A stretch of 64,000 nucleotides of DNA from positions 20,044,001 to 20,108,000 of the forward strand of contig OX335647.2 in NCBI GenBank assembly GCA_946894095.1, read 5' to 3'. Within the stretch, counting starts at the first letter, position 1; each line of letters starts with the position of its first letter. Position numbers and translations under genes: made by a program. The notes beneath the pieces are model-generated. The model was not told the origin of the DNA and did no database searches. It saw only the letters and a program-made list of their open reading frames with translations. This DNA is from Incurvaria masculella (Eukaryota > Arthropoda > Insecta > Lepidoptera > Incurvariidae). Positions 46,892-57,854 of this stretch are shown in pieces.

Positions 46892-46973
46892 GCAGACCAC
46901 CAAGGCTGGCGGCGTGCATCATCTGCTGCCGCAGCAGAAACTCCTGCAGGTGCATCTGGTCCATCATCATCAT
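46892..46973 (-). CDS. Doc: T-box gene coding exon 1 (N-terminus)
   Basis: This exon encodes residues 1-27 plus the first base of codon 28. It begins with four consecutive ATG codons (46973-46962), so the protein starts MMMMDQMHLQEF; the first is chosen because the upstream frame offers no better start. The segment is rich in Met, Gln and Leu (LLRQQMMHAASLGGL) and resembles the short Q/M-rich leader before many T-domains. The donor is C|GTGAGT at 46891-46886, phase 1. It was found by matching phase to exon 2: C joins AG to give CAG (Gln), and translation runs straight into the T-domain. No homology beyond composition supports these 27 residues, so this exon is slightly less certain than the others. 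Confidence 0.75.
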
Positions 46974-47420
46974 AGTTCACAGAGTCCACGCGTCACTGTC
47001 CCTCACACCACCACGCTCATAGCGGGCACGGCCGACACCCAACGAGAGGAACGACTCGCGCAAACAAGTGAGCGCAAATAACAAAAACAAACACGACCAC
47101 GCAACGAGCGACGCGTCTTGACAGCTGCGGGTGCACTGACTGCCCGTGGTAGTGGTCCCGCAGGCTTCGCGGGCCCGGGGCTCCTCCCCCGCGCGTGATT
47201 GGCTCGCGAGCGGCCAATCGACGGTCCGGGAGCAGAGCCTTCACCGGCCATTGGCCGAGCGACCCGCAGGAGTCAAGCTGCGAGATTTCTTGAAGCTTTG
47301 ACGTTTTGATGTAAAAAGTTGTTCGAATGCGAGAAACGAATGCAGGTTTGTGTGCCAACTTCACGGATTGGGATGGATAAAAAGTGAATTTTATGTAACT
47401 ACGCTTAAGACTCGGCAAGT
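46974..47420 (-). promoter_or_regulatory. 5' leader and presumed promoter of the T-box gene
   Basis: This GC-rich, repeat-free block lies immediately upstream of exon 1. On the minus strand it contains TCAGT at 47139-47135, matching the arthropod initiator, about 160 nt upstream of the first ATG. No TATA box sits at the right spacing. Open frames here (47003-47251, 47017-47424) stop or shift before the start codon and look non-coding. The exact start site is inference. Confidence 0.4.
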
Positions 47421-48081
47421 TCATTGAAAGGTATCCTAATAAGGGATAAAATTTACCTGAGATTAAAATATAATTGATGATTAAATATTATTGATTAATA
47501 CACATCTTAATGATTGGTGGTAATTGTAACTAATACGCATGAATAAAGCGTTAAGCACTGATGGCTTATCGATGTATTGTGATGTAGGGCGGATAAAAAA
47601 AAAATCAAAACAACAAAAGTGTTTTTTTAACTGTAGCTTAAAAAAAATCTATATCCTTTGAATTTTAGAACTAACGATTTAAAATTTAACCTTTCCTTAT
47701 ACATATTTGATAACGTTTTATTTTGAATATCTAGCAAATTTTCTATTCATTCAGATTTGCCAAAACGGTAATACTACAAATATGATTAACACAAGGATTT
47801 TTTTTACAGTGATGCTGCGTTTGTGTACACTCCACAAGCTGCAAGCATAACTAGTTTTTTACAGAACAATTTTTACAGAACAATAACTTACATACATACA
47901 TATCATAATTATTCTACTATTATTTTCTACGTGAGAAGTAGCAATACTTACAAAAAAATCAAGGTTAGAGAAAAGAAAAACAAAAAAAAAGAGGATAGGA
48001 GAAAAATATTTTTACAATAATGCTAATGGAATTAACAAATAGTACATTTCTAAAACAAGATTAAAAGAATAAATATGAATG

Positions 48082-49223
48082 ACTAGCTGCGGTACCCGGC
48101 TCCGCTCGGGTTAGTGTCGGCTAAATTATCTCATGGATAAAAAGTAGCCCACATGACTGGTCCAAAATAGGGTCAAACTGGTCCAGGACAATGTATCCAT
48201 GTACCAAATTTAATCAAGATCGTTCGAGCCGAAATAGCATGATTTAATGAGAAACATCCAATAATTCCCATTTAGAGCTTCGTTGACGTTTGGTGGCTAT
48301 TTAAAAAAAAAACATTTGCCGCGAGAACCTTTCTGCACTTTCACTGCTACATTGCTTACCTAGTAAGTAACGTGTAACGTAGGTAAGTTTTGCGTGGACT
48401 CCAACCCACAGCCAGCCTCAACATCGAAAACAGTAACCCATCTCGAACCTGACTGCTCCCAAAGATGCTATACATTGATAAAATATGCATATAAATCAGG
48501 TAAGTGGTTCGCATGTTATAAGACTTTAAGACTCACTACTTACCCTTCTGGTAATGAAGCGTTATATTATGTAATCTATAAGTTTTTAGTAGAATCAGGC
48601 TAGACGTAGATACAATGCACATCTAAATCGAGTAATTGGTTCTCAAGGATTTTATTCTGTTGGTCGCTCCTCCGGCGATTTAGCGTGATGCCAAGTAGTC
48701 CTAAAGTTGCAGGAAATACCAAGCCGTACTTCAGTAAAAGTAAGCGCTGCCGCCGCAAAGCCGAGCCGTGCATAGCATTGCAGTTTGTATGACAGCCCCA
48801 TCTTAGCGTAAGCGGAACTGAATTCTATTTAGCCAATCCTAATTCCCGGGTAGTTAAATGTACATGTACTAAGTTTTACAAATCGCTAGTGCCTTGAAAA
48901 TTCGCCAAACGGACACCAAACAGTCACGACGTCTGCCCTCCCCGCCACCGCCCCCGGCTCCTCTCCCCCTGGTGTGAAGTAGCGCTACCGGCATCGTTTT
49001 CGCAGCCCCGTGAAAGTTCTAAAGCCCATGGGCACATAAATTGTAGCCTATGTGTTATTCTGATGTATAAGCTATATTATTGTAAAGTTTCATTAGAATC
49101 CATTCAGTAGTTTTTACGTGAAAGAGTAACAAACATCCATCCATCCATCCATCCATCCATCCATCCATCCATCCATCCATCCATCCATCCATTATTACAA
49201 ACTTTCCCCTTTATATTATTTAT
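48082..49223 (+). mobile_element. microsatellite-ended interspersed element, copy 1 (tandem)
   Basis: Starts ACTAGCTGCGGTACCCGGCT and ends (CCAT)n then TTACAAACTTTCCCCTTTAT. It holds a decayed minus-strand SINE piece (about 48335-48480: ACTGCTACATTGCTTACCTA, CCACAGCCAGCCTCAACATC). About 200 bp around 48740-48930 are absent from copy 2. No ORF. It resembles lepidopteran elements that carry microsatellites at one end. Confidence 0.7.
49135..49192 (+). repeat. (CCAT)n microsatellite
   Basis: About 14 uninterrupted CCAT units at the end of the first tandem element; the second element has only about 7 (50099-50128). Confidence 0.9.
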
Positions 49224-50160
49224 TACTAGCTGCGGTACCCGGCTCCGCTCGGGTTAGTGTCGGCTAAATTATTTCATGGATAAAGTAGCTCACATGGCTG
49301 ATCCATAATAGGGTCAAACTGGTCCAGGACAATGTATCCATCTACCAAATTTAATCAAGATCGTTCGAGATGAAATATCATGATTTAATGAGAAACATCC
49401 AATAATTCCCATTTAGAGCTTCGTTGACATTTGGTGGCTATTTAAAAAAAAAACATTTGCCGCCGGAACCTTTCTGCACTTGCACTGCAACATTGTTTAC
49501 CTAGTAAGTAAGTAACGTGTAATGTAGGTAAGTTTTGCGTGGACTCCAACCCACAGCTAGCCTCAACATCGATAACAGTAACCCATCTCGAACCTGACTG
49601 CTCCCAGAGATCCTATACATTGATAAAATACGCACATAAATCGGGTTATTGGTTCGCAAGTTATAAGAATTTAACACTCTCTACTCACCCTTCTGGTAAT
49701 GAAGAATGAATGGTAATGGTAGCCTATAAGTTTTGAGTAGAATCAGGCTAGACGTAGATACAATCCGCATCCAAATCGAGTAATTGGTTCTCAAGGATTT
49801 TACCAAGTAGTCCTAAAGTTGCGGGAAATACCAAGCTGTACTCCCCCCCCCTCACCCGCCCCCGTCGCACCGCCCGTCCCGCCCCCGGCCCCGCTCCCGC
49901 CGCCGCCCCCGGCCCAGCTCCCCCTGGTGTGAAGTAGCGCTGGCGGCATCGTTTTCGCAGCCCCGTGAAAGTTCTAAAGCCCATGGGCACAATATCTTTA
50001 TAAATTGTAGCCTATGTGTTATTCTGATGTATAAGCTATATTATTGTAAAGTTTCATTAGAATCCATTCAGTAGTTTTTACGTGAAAGAGTAACAAACAT
50101 CCATCCATCCATCCATCCATCCATCCATTATTACAAACTTTCCCCTTTATAATATTTATT
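49224..50160 (+). mobile_element. microsatellite-ended interspersed element, copy 2 (tandem)
   Basis: Directly abuts copy 1 in the same orientation, with the same start, internal SINE scrap (about 49470-49625) and (CCAT)n end. It has a C-rich expansion at 49840-49925 (CCCGCCCCCGTCGCACC...). The shared internal SINE shows that both derive from one SINE-bearing ancestor. Confidence 0.7.
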
Positions 50161-50607
50161 AGATTAGATTAGATTAGATATTAGATTGCTCACTCTCTTA
50201 ATTATGCTTAAAGAGCCAGCAAAAATAATTACGAAAAATTAGTAAGTAACTATGATATAACGAGGACCTGTTCATTCGTGGTACTTAGCAATGGATAATA
50301 ATAAAAGATCTAAATATATTGACAAAATTAAATGTGCATATATATTACCCACAGAAGTGAAAATTAAGCAGATGTGTCATGTGGCCGTAGCTCGTGACTC
50401 CGCTGTATGGACAAATTGTGCACATAATCGTATGGGAAGCCAGATGCACGTCATTTGCCAGCGTTTTCGATGTCAGTTCCCACCAACACAAAACCTCGAA
50501 TACCTCTGAGACCATGTTTGCGTGTTGCGTGTACATTTCAGTTGGGTTAGTAGTATAGAAAATTGGAGACAGCGGATCTTATAGTAGTATATCATATACT
50601 ATCGATT

Positions 50608-50652
50608 CAGGTGTATACAGCCATCGAGAATGACGATGGCTGTATACACCTG
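50608..50652. repeat. 45-nt perfect hairpin plus a direct repeat of one arm
   Basis: CAGGTGTATACAGCCATCG and CGATGGCTGTATACACCTG are perfectly complementary around AGAATGA. The right arm with its 3' flank (GCGATGGCTGTATACTCCTG, AACATAGTAATTA) recurs at about 50713-50746. Confidence 0.7.
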
Positions 50653-51090
50653 AACATTGTAATTAAATTATTATTATTTTTATGTTGACGTGATAAATGA
50701 TATCCAAAATGGCGATGGCTGTATACTCCTGAACATAGTAATTAGGATAATTTTGTATGACTATAGACCTCAATATTGTAAAACTCTGTATGTGTTTTAC
50801 ATACAAAGTTCCTGTTCCTGCATACGTCAGGAGCAGCAGCAGAAACTGCTGCAAGATGAAAACATTAAAAAGTAGTTGATTTTAGATGTTGGGAGTAGGG
50901 ATACAAAATTATTGGTCAAAATTTCGGGTTTATAAGTAAAATAATGTTCAGGCGATTATCGTTCTGGAAGATATTTGAGACAGAGGACCGGACTGGCTCT
51001 ACAGCGAGGAAGTGCAGCGAGCGTAATGGCCTCTACCAAATTGCTTTGTTGCTAAAAATTTGATGCAATCTTTTATATTTTGTAAGTCTA

Positions 51091-51411
51091 AGCCTGGTTT
51101 TCACCAACTGCTGGTTTATTTTAATCGACACTTAAAGGGCCATTATTACTAAAGTGCTGATTATCTTGTAATGATATCGATTGCGAGATGGCAAGAAAGG
51201 CCCTTTAATGTGAGGATTAAGCAAATCATAACTTGGTGGACCCTAAGGGCCTTTTTTACCTACTGCTGCTTTGCTTAATCGCCACATTTTAAGGGCTTTT
51301 CTTAGCAGCTTGCAAACAATACCAGTTCAAGATAATATTTTAGTAATCAAGGCCCTTTAAGTGTCTAATAAAATAAATCAGCACTTGGTGAACACCAAGC
51401 TCAATATTTCA
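51091..51411 (+). mobile_element. foldback element, long inverted repeats
   Basis: The left end AGCCTGGTTTTCACCAACTG and TTTTAATCGACACTTAAAGG pair with the right end CAGCACTTGGTGAACACCAA and CCCTTTAAGTGTCTAATAAA. Internal GGGCC(T)TTTAA-type repeats give further stems. It is 321 bp, has no ORF, and lies intergenic between the two genes. Confidence 0.75.
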
Positions 51412-51794
51412 TTAATTAACATATTTTCATGTCCAATAAACATATTTCATGTGGCTGAACCTTGCGCTCCATTAAAATGAATAACCCAGAAATGATTGCA
51501 AACACTAATTGTCCTGACTCATCCACATACCGAGGTGCGGAATGTGAGACCGCTTATCTTCTGCAGATAAGCAGGAATTAAGCAGGATTGCAATAACCCC
51601 CAGGCCCCGTCCCCAGCCGCGATGCACTTCCTTTAGGTAGATACGATATGAGTACGTGCCTAATGAATATTACTAGTGGCTAATGAGGGGTAGGTGTGTG
51701 AGAACAATAAGAAACTAGTCATTTCCAACATTAGATTACGAATAGACTCCCACGACTAGATAGATAGAGCACTTGCTAGAAGACGACCAATTGT

Positions 51795-52080
51795 GATATG
51801 AAAACCGGCCAAGTGAGAGTCGGACTCGCACACGAAGGGCTCCGTACCATCGTACAATATTTAACACAAAAAAATCACGTTTTTTGTATGGCCCCCCTTT
51901 CATTTTTTTTTACCAATTTGTTGTTATAATGGCACAATAAATACACACTCCGTGAACATTTCAGCTGCCTACCTATTACGGTTCATGAGATACAGCCCTG
52001 TAACAGACGGACGGACGGGCAGCGGAGGCTTAGTAATAGGGTTCCGTTTTCACCCTTAAAGGAATGGGGAACCCTAAAAA
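51795..52080 (+). mobile_element. 'AACCGGCCAAGTG' interspersed repeat, full copy
   Basis: Runs from AAAACCGGCCAAGTGAGAGT through CGTTTTTTGTATGGCCCCCC, ACGGTTCATGAGATACAGCC and CAGACGGACGGACGGGCAGC to GGGGAACCCTAAAAA. About 285 bp, no ORF. LINE-tail or SINE status is unresolved from sequence alone. Confidence 0.75.
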
Positions 52081-52505
52081 TGAAAGAGAAATTAAAGAAC
52101 TAAAACCTAGGTTTATACTATGGTCAGCATTGAAAATTCATCCGCATTTTCCGTTCAGGTTCAGTCAGTAGCCGTGATTATTTATGTGTCCTTCGGGTAT
52201 GCGGTATTTTGGTACCATAGATATTACTGAAAATATGGTCTAATATCATCAACGTAATTGGGTGTGATGTTAGCCACTCTCGAGTTGCGTAACCACCTGT
52301 CCAGGACATACAACATGTGCAGATGGTGATATGTGTTTGTCCGCTACCGTCTTGCCTGCATACTTAAATAATTGTAATAGAGAATAAATACAACATGAAA
52401 TATAAGTCAAACGTCATACTTTAGACATAAAACATGATTCGTTGCAATCGGCTTGTAATGAAAGTACATAGAGCAGCAACAAAAGGCAAACTTCTGACCT
52501 GGATC

Positions 52506-52631
52506 TGGGCGTGTATTCTTGGTATTCAGTCATTGCGGATTCAGTAGAGTTAACCGTAATGTCAAAGTAAATTCTTCTTCTGTTAACTCTACTGAATCCG
52601 CAATGACTGAATGCCAAGAATACACGTCCTG
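52506..52631 (+). mobile_element. near-perfect hairpin MITE, copy 3
   Basis: The arms and the TAATGTCAAAGTAAATTC loop are nearly identical to 14276-14400, suggesting recent spread of this family. It lies in the intergenic region between the T-box gene and UBE3B. Confidence 0.85.
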
Positions 52632-53149
52632 AACCAGGCAGGTCGTTTCAAGTAGGAATCGGTGGTTCTGTCTGTACTCGAAGACGTTCTTAGCGGTATT
52701 CCTCAAGGGTCTATTCTTGCTCCAATGCATTTTGGCCTTTTTTATGCACAACTGAACGCTTATGAGCTATAAAACATTTTTAGGGGCTTGAAAAACCATA
52801 CCAACCGGTCAAATGGTTGCTTAAATTTGGTTTGAAGGACCACATCTTGTTCTTTCGGGAAAATACTTCGAGAGGGCATGAAAAACTTTGATAATCTAAA
52901 GCAAAACTCTGCAAACCGTCAAATTACACTTGAAATCGTATAAAATCATACTACGACAATTTTCATGACTTAGGTGGTTAGACCTAATACCACGGTGACA
53001 AGACACGAAATTTTTAAATGACGCCACAATGCAAAAACAAGTGAGAGTAAGACACAAGAAACCGTATGCTGCAGCCAAAGAGTTATATTTCCAAATTATT
53101 GTAATTACATTTTCAATATTGTTTAGCTGTAAAAGTATGTGTTCATGGA

Positions 53150-53345
53150 TATGTTAGAATGCTTCCTATGTAATCACGCCTTATCGGCTTAACCAGTTTT
53201 GATTAAATTTAGTAGATACATTACATTTTTGCTGACGAGCCTTTTGGACCAGCCTTTTGGGCTACTTTTTATTCAGGAAATAATTCAGCTCGACAGCAGT
53301 CCAAAACGACATTGACCCGAGCGGAGCCGGGTATCTCAGTTAGTT
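53150..53345 (-). mobile_element. fragment of the ACTAGCTGCGG-type element
   Basis: On the minus strand CTGAGATACCCGGCTCCGCT...CGGGTCAATGTCG and ATAAAAAGTAGCCCAAAAGG match the 5' end of the elements at 48082 and 49224 (CGGTACCCGGCTCCGCTCGG, AAAAAGTAGCCCACATG). Confidence 0.65.
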
Positions 53346-53474
53346 GATTCATAAATATGTCAAATATTTATTATTATTTTTTAAAATAATTGTTATTAAA
53401 AAATCATTTCAAGCATAAAATGAATTCTTGAATATAAATTATTTCGTTTGTAACTTGGCACAATTTAATATATC

Positions 53475-53783
53475 CTAATTTAGGTGATTGTATACTTTAA
53501 GTCCCATGTACTGTTGGCTTGAATCAAATAGTTTGCACTTAGGATTTCCTAATTTTGATTTATTTTTATTTCGTAGGTTATAGTTTTGCTTTTGACCCAC
53601 CGTGATTAGACTATCTGCTTCTTCAAAAACACTGCAGCGTCCTACTATGTAGAGCGAGATTACCGTCGTTAGCCTTAGCTTTAATAAAGGTCTACATGAA
53701 GCATACATGTAGGCTCCTGCGAGGATTATTTTTGCTTTCTTTTGTATTCTTAAGGCCCTTCCGATATCATGCCTTTGGCACAA
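53475..53783 (-). pseudogene. LINE reverse transcriptase C-terminal remnant
   Basis: The 102-codon minus frame contains ALRIQKKAKIILAGA, SCRPLLKLRLTTVISLYIVG, NYNLRNKNKSKLGNPK and QYMGLKVYNHLN. The order 'LQKKA.RI...CRPLFK.L.ILT..SLYI...HNYNTRNKN...YMG.K.YN.LP' is the post-RT region of Jockey/CR1-type LINEs. No catalytic domain upstream; it is an isolated relic. Confidence 0.75.
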
Positions 53784-55114
53784 ATTGTTATTGCATATCT
53801 TAAAATGGATGCAATGTAGGCTGAATAAATGCTTTAATACAGTCTCAATTGAGGTTGGTTTACTGTCTCAGAGTAAGTGAGGCCAGTGCAGAAATTCATT
53901 AACAAATCTGGAATCCAATTAATTCCTTTAATCCATTAATAACGTAAACGCGTTTCAAGCTCTAACATTATAACTAATAATATATTTAATAATAATAAAT
54001 AACAATTAAAATAAATGTTATCTATTCAGTGATAACGCTAGCAATATATGGATTATATAATGTCTGTTAACGTGTGTAAAATTGCGTGCAAAATCTAGCA
54101 TCAAATATTATTGGTATTGCCTCTTGCATTTAATGTATTAGAGATTTTGACAACTGTCCAGCTGTGGGTGGGCCAAGTCCTTCCAGTTCCTGTTTATATA
54201 TATATGCACATTAACACGTATTCTACCAGTATATATAGGTAAGTAAGTACATACGAGCTGTGGAGTCCGTGACGCGGAGGGGCGGCGCACAGCGGTGAGA
54301 CGGCGGCGGCGCGGCGGCGCGGCGAGGAGGTGGCGCCCACCCATCTGCTTCTTGGGAAATTACTAATTTATTGAAATCCAGCTATTTTAAATGGAATGTT
54401 AATATTATTGCAAGTGGAACCTTATTATGTAGTTTATGTTTAAACTTACCTTAAGACGATATGGTGAATAATTTTATTTGTTCTGACAAGTGTACCTTTA
54501 TTTCATGACGCCTCGGCGCGACGTTCGATAAGTGAAAACGGGCTCCAAATGTCCTCATTGAAAAGACAAAAAGCATGCATTAAATGAAAATGAAAACTCC
54601 TTTTTTGAAGTCGGTTAAAAACAATTTGCACCAAGGAATTTGTTATTTTGTTGGGATATTTCTTCTAAGTGACCTATTGTGTGTTGATAAAACTTTTTTT
54701 ATGGCTGCATCTTTAAAATTAATTACATTCATAAAATTTTCAATAATTAATTTATTAAATTTTTCTTTCATCACTGGAAAACAAAAACGTGTAAGTAGAC
54801 GAGTAAATTAAAAAAATATACATAAATGCAGCACCAGAAGCCTACACCACTTTGTATTAAGAACCGTTTTGAAGCCTTGCCTAAGTATTTAAAAAAAGTT
54901 ACTAAATGCTAGAAAGACGATATTATCACAATCGACGATATATTTTTTAAATACATACACAATACAATAGAAAAAATACCAATTTAGTAAACCAGTCAAC
55001 ACAGGTTGATTGTTACAAAATGAGAAGTCTGTATAGCGGAAGCAATTGTCTTTCCATGTGGAAAAATATCAAAAAAATAAACTCGGTGACAGTTTGACAG
55101 TGACAATTGACACA

Positions 55115-55173
55115 ATGGCGACTGACACAACAAACAACAGCCAGTTTGCTCCAACATTGAAGTAATGATCTGA
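55115..55173 (+). promoter_or_regulatory. two short upstream ORFs before UBE3B
   Basis: ATG at 55115 opens a 16-codon frame (MATDTTNNSQFAPTLK) ending at TAA 55163-55165. Its last base starts ATG ATC TGA (55165-55173), a TAATG overlap. Both lie within 90 nt of the main ATG and would be in the leader if transcription begins upstream of 55115. Confidence 0.4.
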
Positions 55174-55200
55174 TACGAGTTATTGACGGACGGCGGCGCG

Positions 55201-55364
55201 ATGTTTGGGCGCGGCGCAGCGACCGACAAGGATTCCTTTCTGGAGCAAACGAAGGTGGCCAGGGAGGAGCGGGCACTGGAGAAGCGCCGCGAGGTTGCGG
55301 CGGTGACTCTCCAGGCGCGCGTGCGCGGGCTCCTGGCACGTCGCCACTTTACCAACACCATTCT
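55201..55364 (+). CDS. Ube3b: UBE3B-type HECT ubiquitin ligase, exon 1 (IQ motif)
   Basis: UBE3B is a cytosolic/mitochondria-associated HECT E3 that receives ubiquitin from an E2 on a C-terminal cysteine and passes it to substrates. The family carries an N-terminal calmodulin-binding IQ motif. This exon encodes residues 1-54 plus two bases of codon 55. Residues 11-36 form the charged QAREER-like helix (FLEQTKVAREERALEKRREV), and LQARVRGLLAR (37-47) fits IQxxxRGxxxR. The start is the ATG at 55201; an in-frame TTG at 55183 is not used. The donor is CT|GTGAGG, phase 2. Five exons (343 codons) lie in this window; the HECT domain is beyond the right edge. Homology to animal UBE3B holds exon by exon. 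Confidence 0.88.
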
Positions 55365-55804
55365 GTGAGGATTATTGTCGTCTTCAGTCTCCATTTTCTT
55401 CATTATTAATTCTTCGTCTGCCTTTGAAACCAGCCCAATAAACCATCAAGTAATGAATGCAATATTTAAACATTAGACCATGTCAAGCTTCACGAATTTT
55501 CAGTGCTTCACTGGTATGCAATTCAAATTTGGGCTGCTCTTTAGATTAGTACATCCTTTCTACTGACTATCTGGGTATCAGGGATGGTAGAGTAGTTTTT
55601 TATAAACATTTTGATGTAAAAATTTGGGTCCGGAGATATCTATTTTCCTTGAAAAAAATTTTTTAAAATTATTTTCTTTGTGCTCCATCGATACATTTAG
55701 TTCCGTATTGAGACGCGAACATACCTTGTCTTTCCATTTTTAAGTTATATCAGTTGGCATTAGAATTGCTCGTATGTTGCCAACACGTCGTTATCCATAA
55801 TTAA

Positions 55805-56336
55805 GGTGGCCCAACCCGGCGGGCCTAACTCATTCGCGGGCTCAGTACAAAACCGTGCTGTTGCGCTCTGGGACCTTCTCTGTTTCAAAGAATAAGACAG
55901 GCTCCGTGATGAGGAAAATGCAACATGTCCACAAAAAAGACAATGTGCATAGTGTATGATTTGGTAAGATTTACGAAAATTTTAATTTCAAAACGACTTA
56001 TAGCTAAAAGTAAACCACGACCGCTGTATTCACAAATCTAACAAAAACAAATAGATCATAAATCTTGATTAAATAAGCTATGTCTAATTACTAATCTTTT
56101 TACGATGTTCTTACTTTATCATTGCGTAATCCACCTCCAAAGTTATTGTATAAAACGCGCGAAAAATTCGAACTTATAACTTAGAAACCAAACACAATTT
56201 TACAATGCCAATGGTCATCAGACATCTAGTTCGATCAAATAAAGCTATTTTGAGCAAAATTTTGGATCTCTGACAAGAAATATGGGCGTGATCTTCTTTC
56301 CCCTTTTGTATGGGGAGATGAGCGGGATGGGCCACC
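55805..56336 (+). mobile_element. TTAA-flanked MITE (family A), complete copy in UBE3B intron 1
   Basis: Flanked by TTAA at 55801-55804 and 56337-56340, with inverted ends GGTGGCCCAACCC and GGGATGGGCCACC. It is 532 bp long, homologous to 4580-5040, and shows no coding capacity. Confidence 0.85.
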
Positions 56337-57551
56337 TTAAGGGTAAAATGATGGTGTGCGTGTTTAGAATGTTTTTAAGAAGCACGGAGACGATAGCCCG
56401 CACAGGACGTCCTGAGCGTTTGCAACCGACATGAGCCATCCCGACATGGACCAGTTAGGTTAAGGTTAATTTTTTTGTTAAATTTAACCTTTGGTAATTT
56501 TTTTTGTAGACCACAGAAAAATAAATTAGTCCATGGCAATACCATTTTGGAAAAATGTTGGCGCAACTGCATGTTGTCGCTGGTCGTCGCTGTTCTATTT
56601 GTATGTATACACTTTCACTGTTGATGCTAATGGCTGACATTGCATTTGTTGGGATTTGGATGCTGATGTCACATTTATACCATTTAGAGAGTGGTGAAAG
56701 TGGACACGTCTAGTTTTAAATGATTTCATTTGTGCGAAAAGGACGCAGTATTCGTGTTTGTTCAGTGTTTGTAATGCAAAATTTCGTCAAAAAATCAAAT
56801 TTGTGAGATTTTTTTTTTATGCTTTTTTTCGATTTCCGGACCCCAATTTTGATTAAGAATAACGTATTTTGAGGCCTTTAGTAGGTTTTTTTTTTAATAT
56901 TTTTAATCGTGATGTACTAATCTAAAGAATTTCCCAAATTTGCAACTGTCTGGCAATTCCCGGAAATTATATATTAATAAATTTAAAATATATGTCGGAT
57001 CTTGAACGTGGTAACAGAGGCGAAGTATGGTTTTCATCGTCTGCTTTGCCTTCGCCCTCCATGATTATTATTCGAAACCAATTCACATGAAAGTATACAA
57101 ATGATTATGTTTAAATTCACAAAGTAATCGCAAATATCAATCAAAACAGTTATTATGAAAAAGTGATTCAGGCGTGATACTTCTCACTATTAGACGCGTG
57201 GACGAGGCGGCGCGGCCCGCGAGAGAGTAGTCTCCCGGAAAACACCCTGCCGCGCCGGCGCCTTCCCACCGTCGCCTGATCCACAGATTGCCTGCTTCGT
57301 TCAGAACGTGCTTCGATCAAACTCCGCTAGATGGCGGGGTAATATAGGCAGCTAGCCGATCACCTATTGATTATAATCGTTTTGTCAACAGCCAACAGAT
57401 GGCGCTGATATCAATGGCGCCGACATATATATATTTAACCCCACTTCTTTGTTGCTAAAATTCTATTTCTCTCAAAAAATCTCTAGCCTATTATAAGAGA
57501 AACTCAAATGAATGTAAAATTGGTAAATCCATCTAAAGCATTGTACTTTTA

Positions 57552-57854
57552 TGTTACTTTTTTGTATGGGCCGTCGAAAACTCCCTCCTGAGGTGCAGAA
57601 TCGACCACCGCTACATCGAGGTATTTCAAAATCTGTATCGGCGACGACGACCGTTAGAGTAACCGTGTCCTGCACTGGCGGCCGTGGACAGGAAAACGGA
57701 GTGTGGGAAGACCACTCGCCAGGTGGGACGACGACATCAAGTGCGTCGGCGGAAAGCAGTGGTTCCGTACCGCTGAGGGCCGGGAGGACTGGAGAAAAAT
57801 TGGAGAGGCGTATGTCCAGCAGGGACGCAAACACGCTGACTGACTGACTGACTG
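57552..57854 (+). mobile_element. 5'-truncated RTE-like LINE insertion with 14-bp target duplication
   Basis: The frame ending at the stop near 57839 reads RVLHWRPWTGKRS, VGRPLARWDDDIKCVGG, WFRTAEGREDWRKIGEAYVQ. This is the 'W.PRTGKRSxGRPxxRWxDDIxKxAGxxWxRxAxDRxxWxxLGEAYVQQ' C-terminus of insect RTE-like LINEs. It ends in (TGAC)n, as expected for RTE tails. GCATTGTACTTTTA flanks it at 57538-57551 and 57855-57868. Confidence 0.88.

Larger units (their letters stand above)
2070..46973 (-). other. Doc: T-box gene span (Dorsocross/Tbx6-like), five coding exons
   Basis: This is the coding span of a complete T-box transcription factor gene on the minus strand. The five exons sum to 1107 nt (368 residues plus stop) and every junction keeps phase with GT/AG introns. 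T-box proteins bind TCACACCT-like sites in the nucleus; Dorsocross factors act in insect amnioserosa, heart and dorsal ectoderm. Assignment to Doc rests on [44 protein letters not shown] and the following GQSKCKRK, which fit Doc better than Tbx1/org-1, Tbx20/H15 or Brachyury. Omb/Tbx2 shares the NDxIT...[10 protein letters not shown] stretch but has a different HPDSP region. Drosophila has three Doc paralogues; only one is seen here. Introns are about 3.1, 23.7, 9.3 and 7.7 kb and full of repeats. The T-box call is near certain, the subfamily good but not proven. Confidence 0.85.
47421..55200. other. intergenic region between the divergent genes
   Basis: Contains two tandem microsatellite-ended elements (48082-50160), a (TTAGA)-type run (50160-50186), a 45-nt hairpin (50608-50652), a foldback element, an interspersed repeat, a hairpin MITE and LINE debris (53475-53783). 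A GC-rich patch at 54260-54345 contains AGGTGGCGCCCACC. 47430-48080 is plain AT-rich sequence. ORFs at 50291-50509 and 50690-50875 are not recognised. Confidence 0.55.

Noticed and set aside
46992..47424. Protein-coding ORFs upstream of T-box exon 1
   Set aside because: They stop before the start codon or are out of frame, and no homology is visible; treated as 5' leader/promoter.
49135..50128. CRISPR-like array from regularly repeated CCAT
   Set aside because: Pure tetranucleotide microsatellite with no spacers, in a eukaryotic genome.
50160..50186. Telomere-like TTAGA repeats
   Set aside because: The unit is TTAGA, not the insect telomeric TTAGG, and the run is short; simple sequence.
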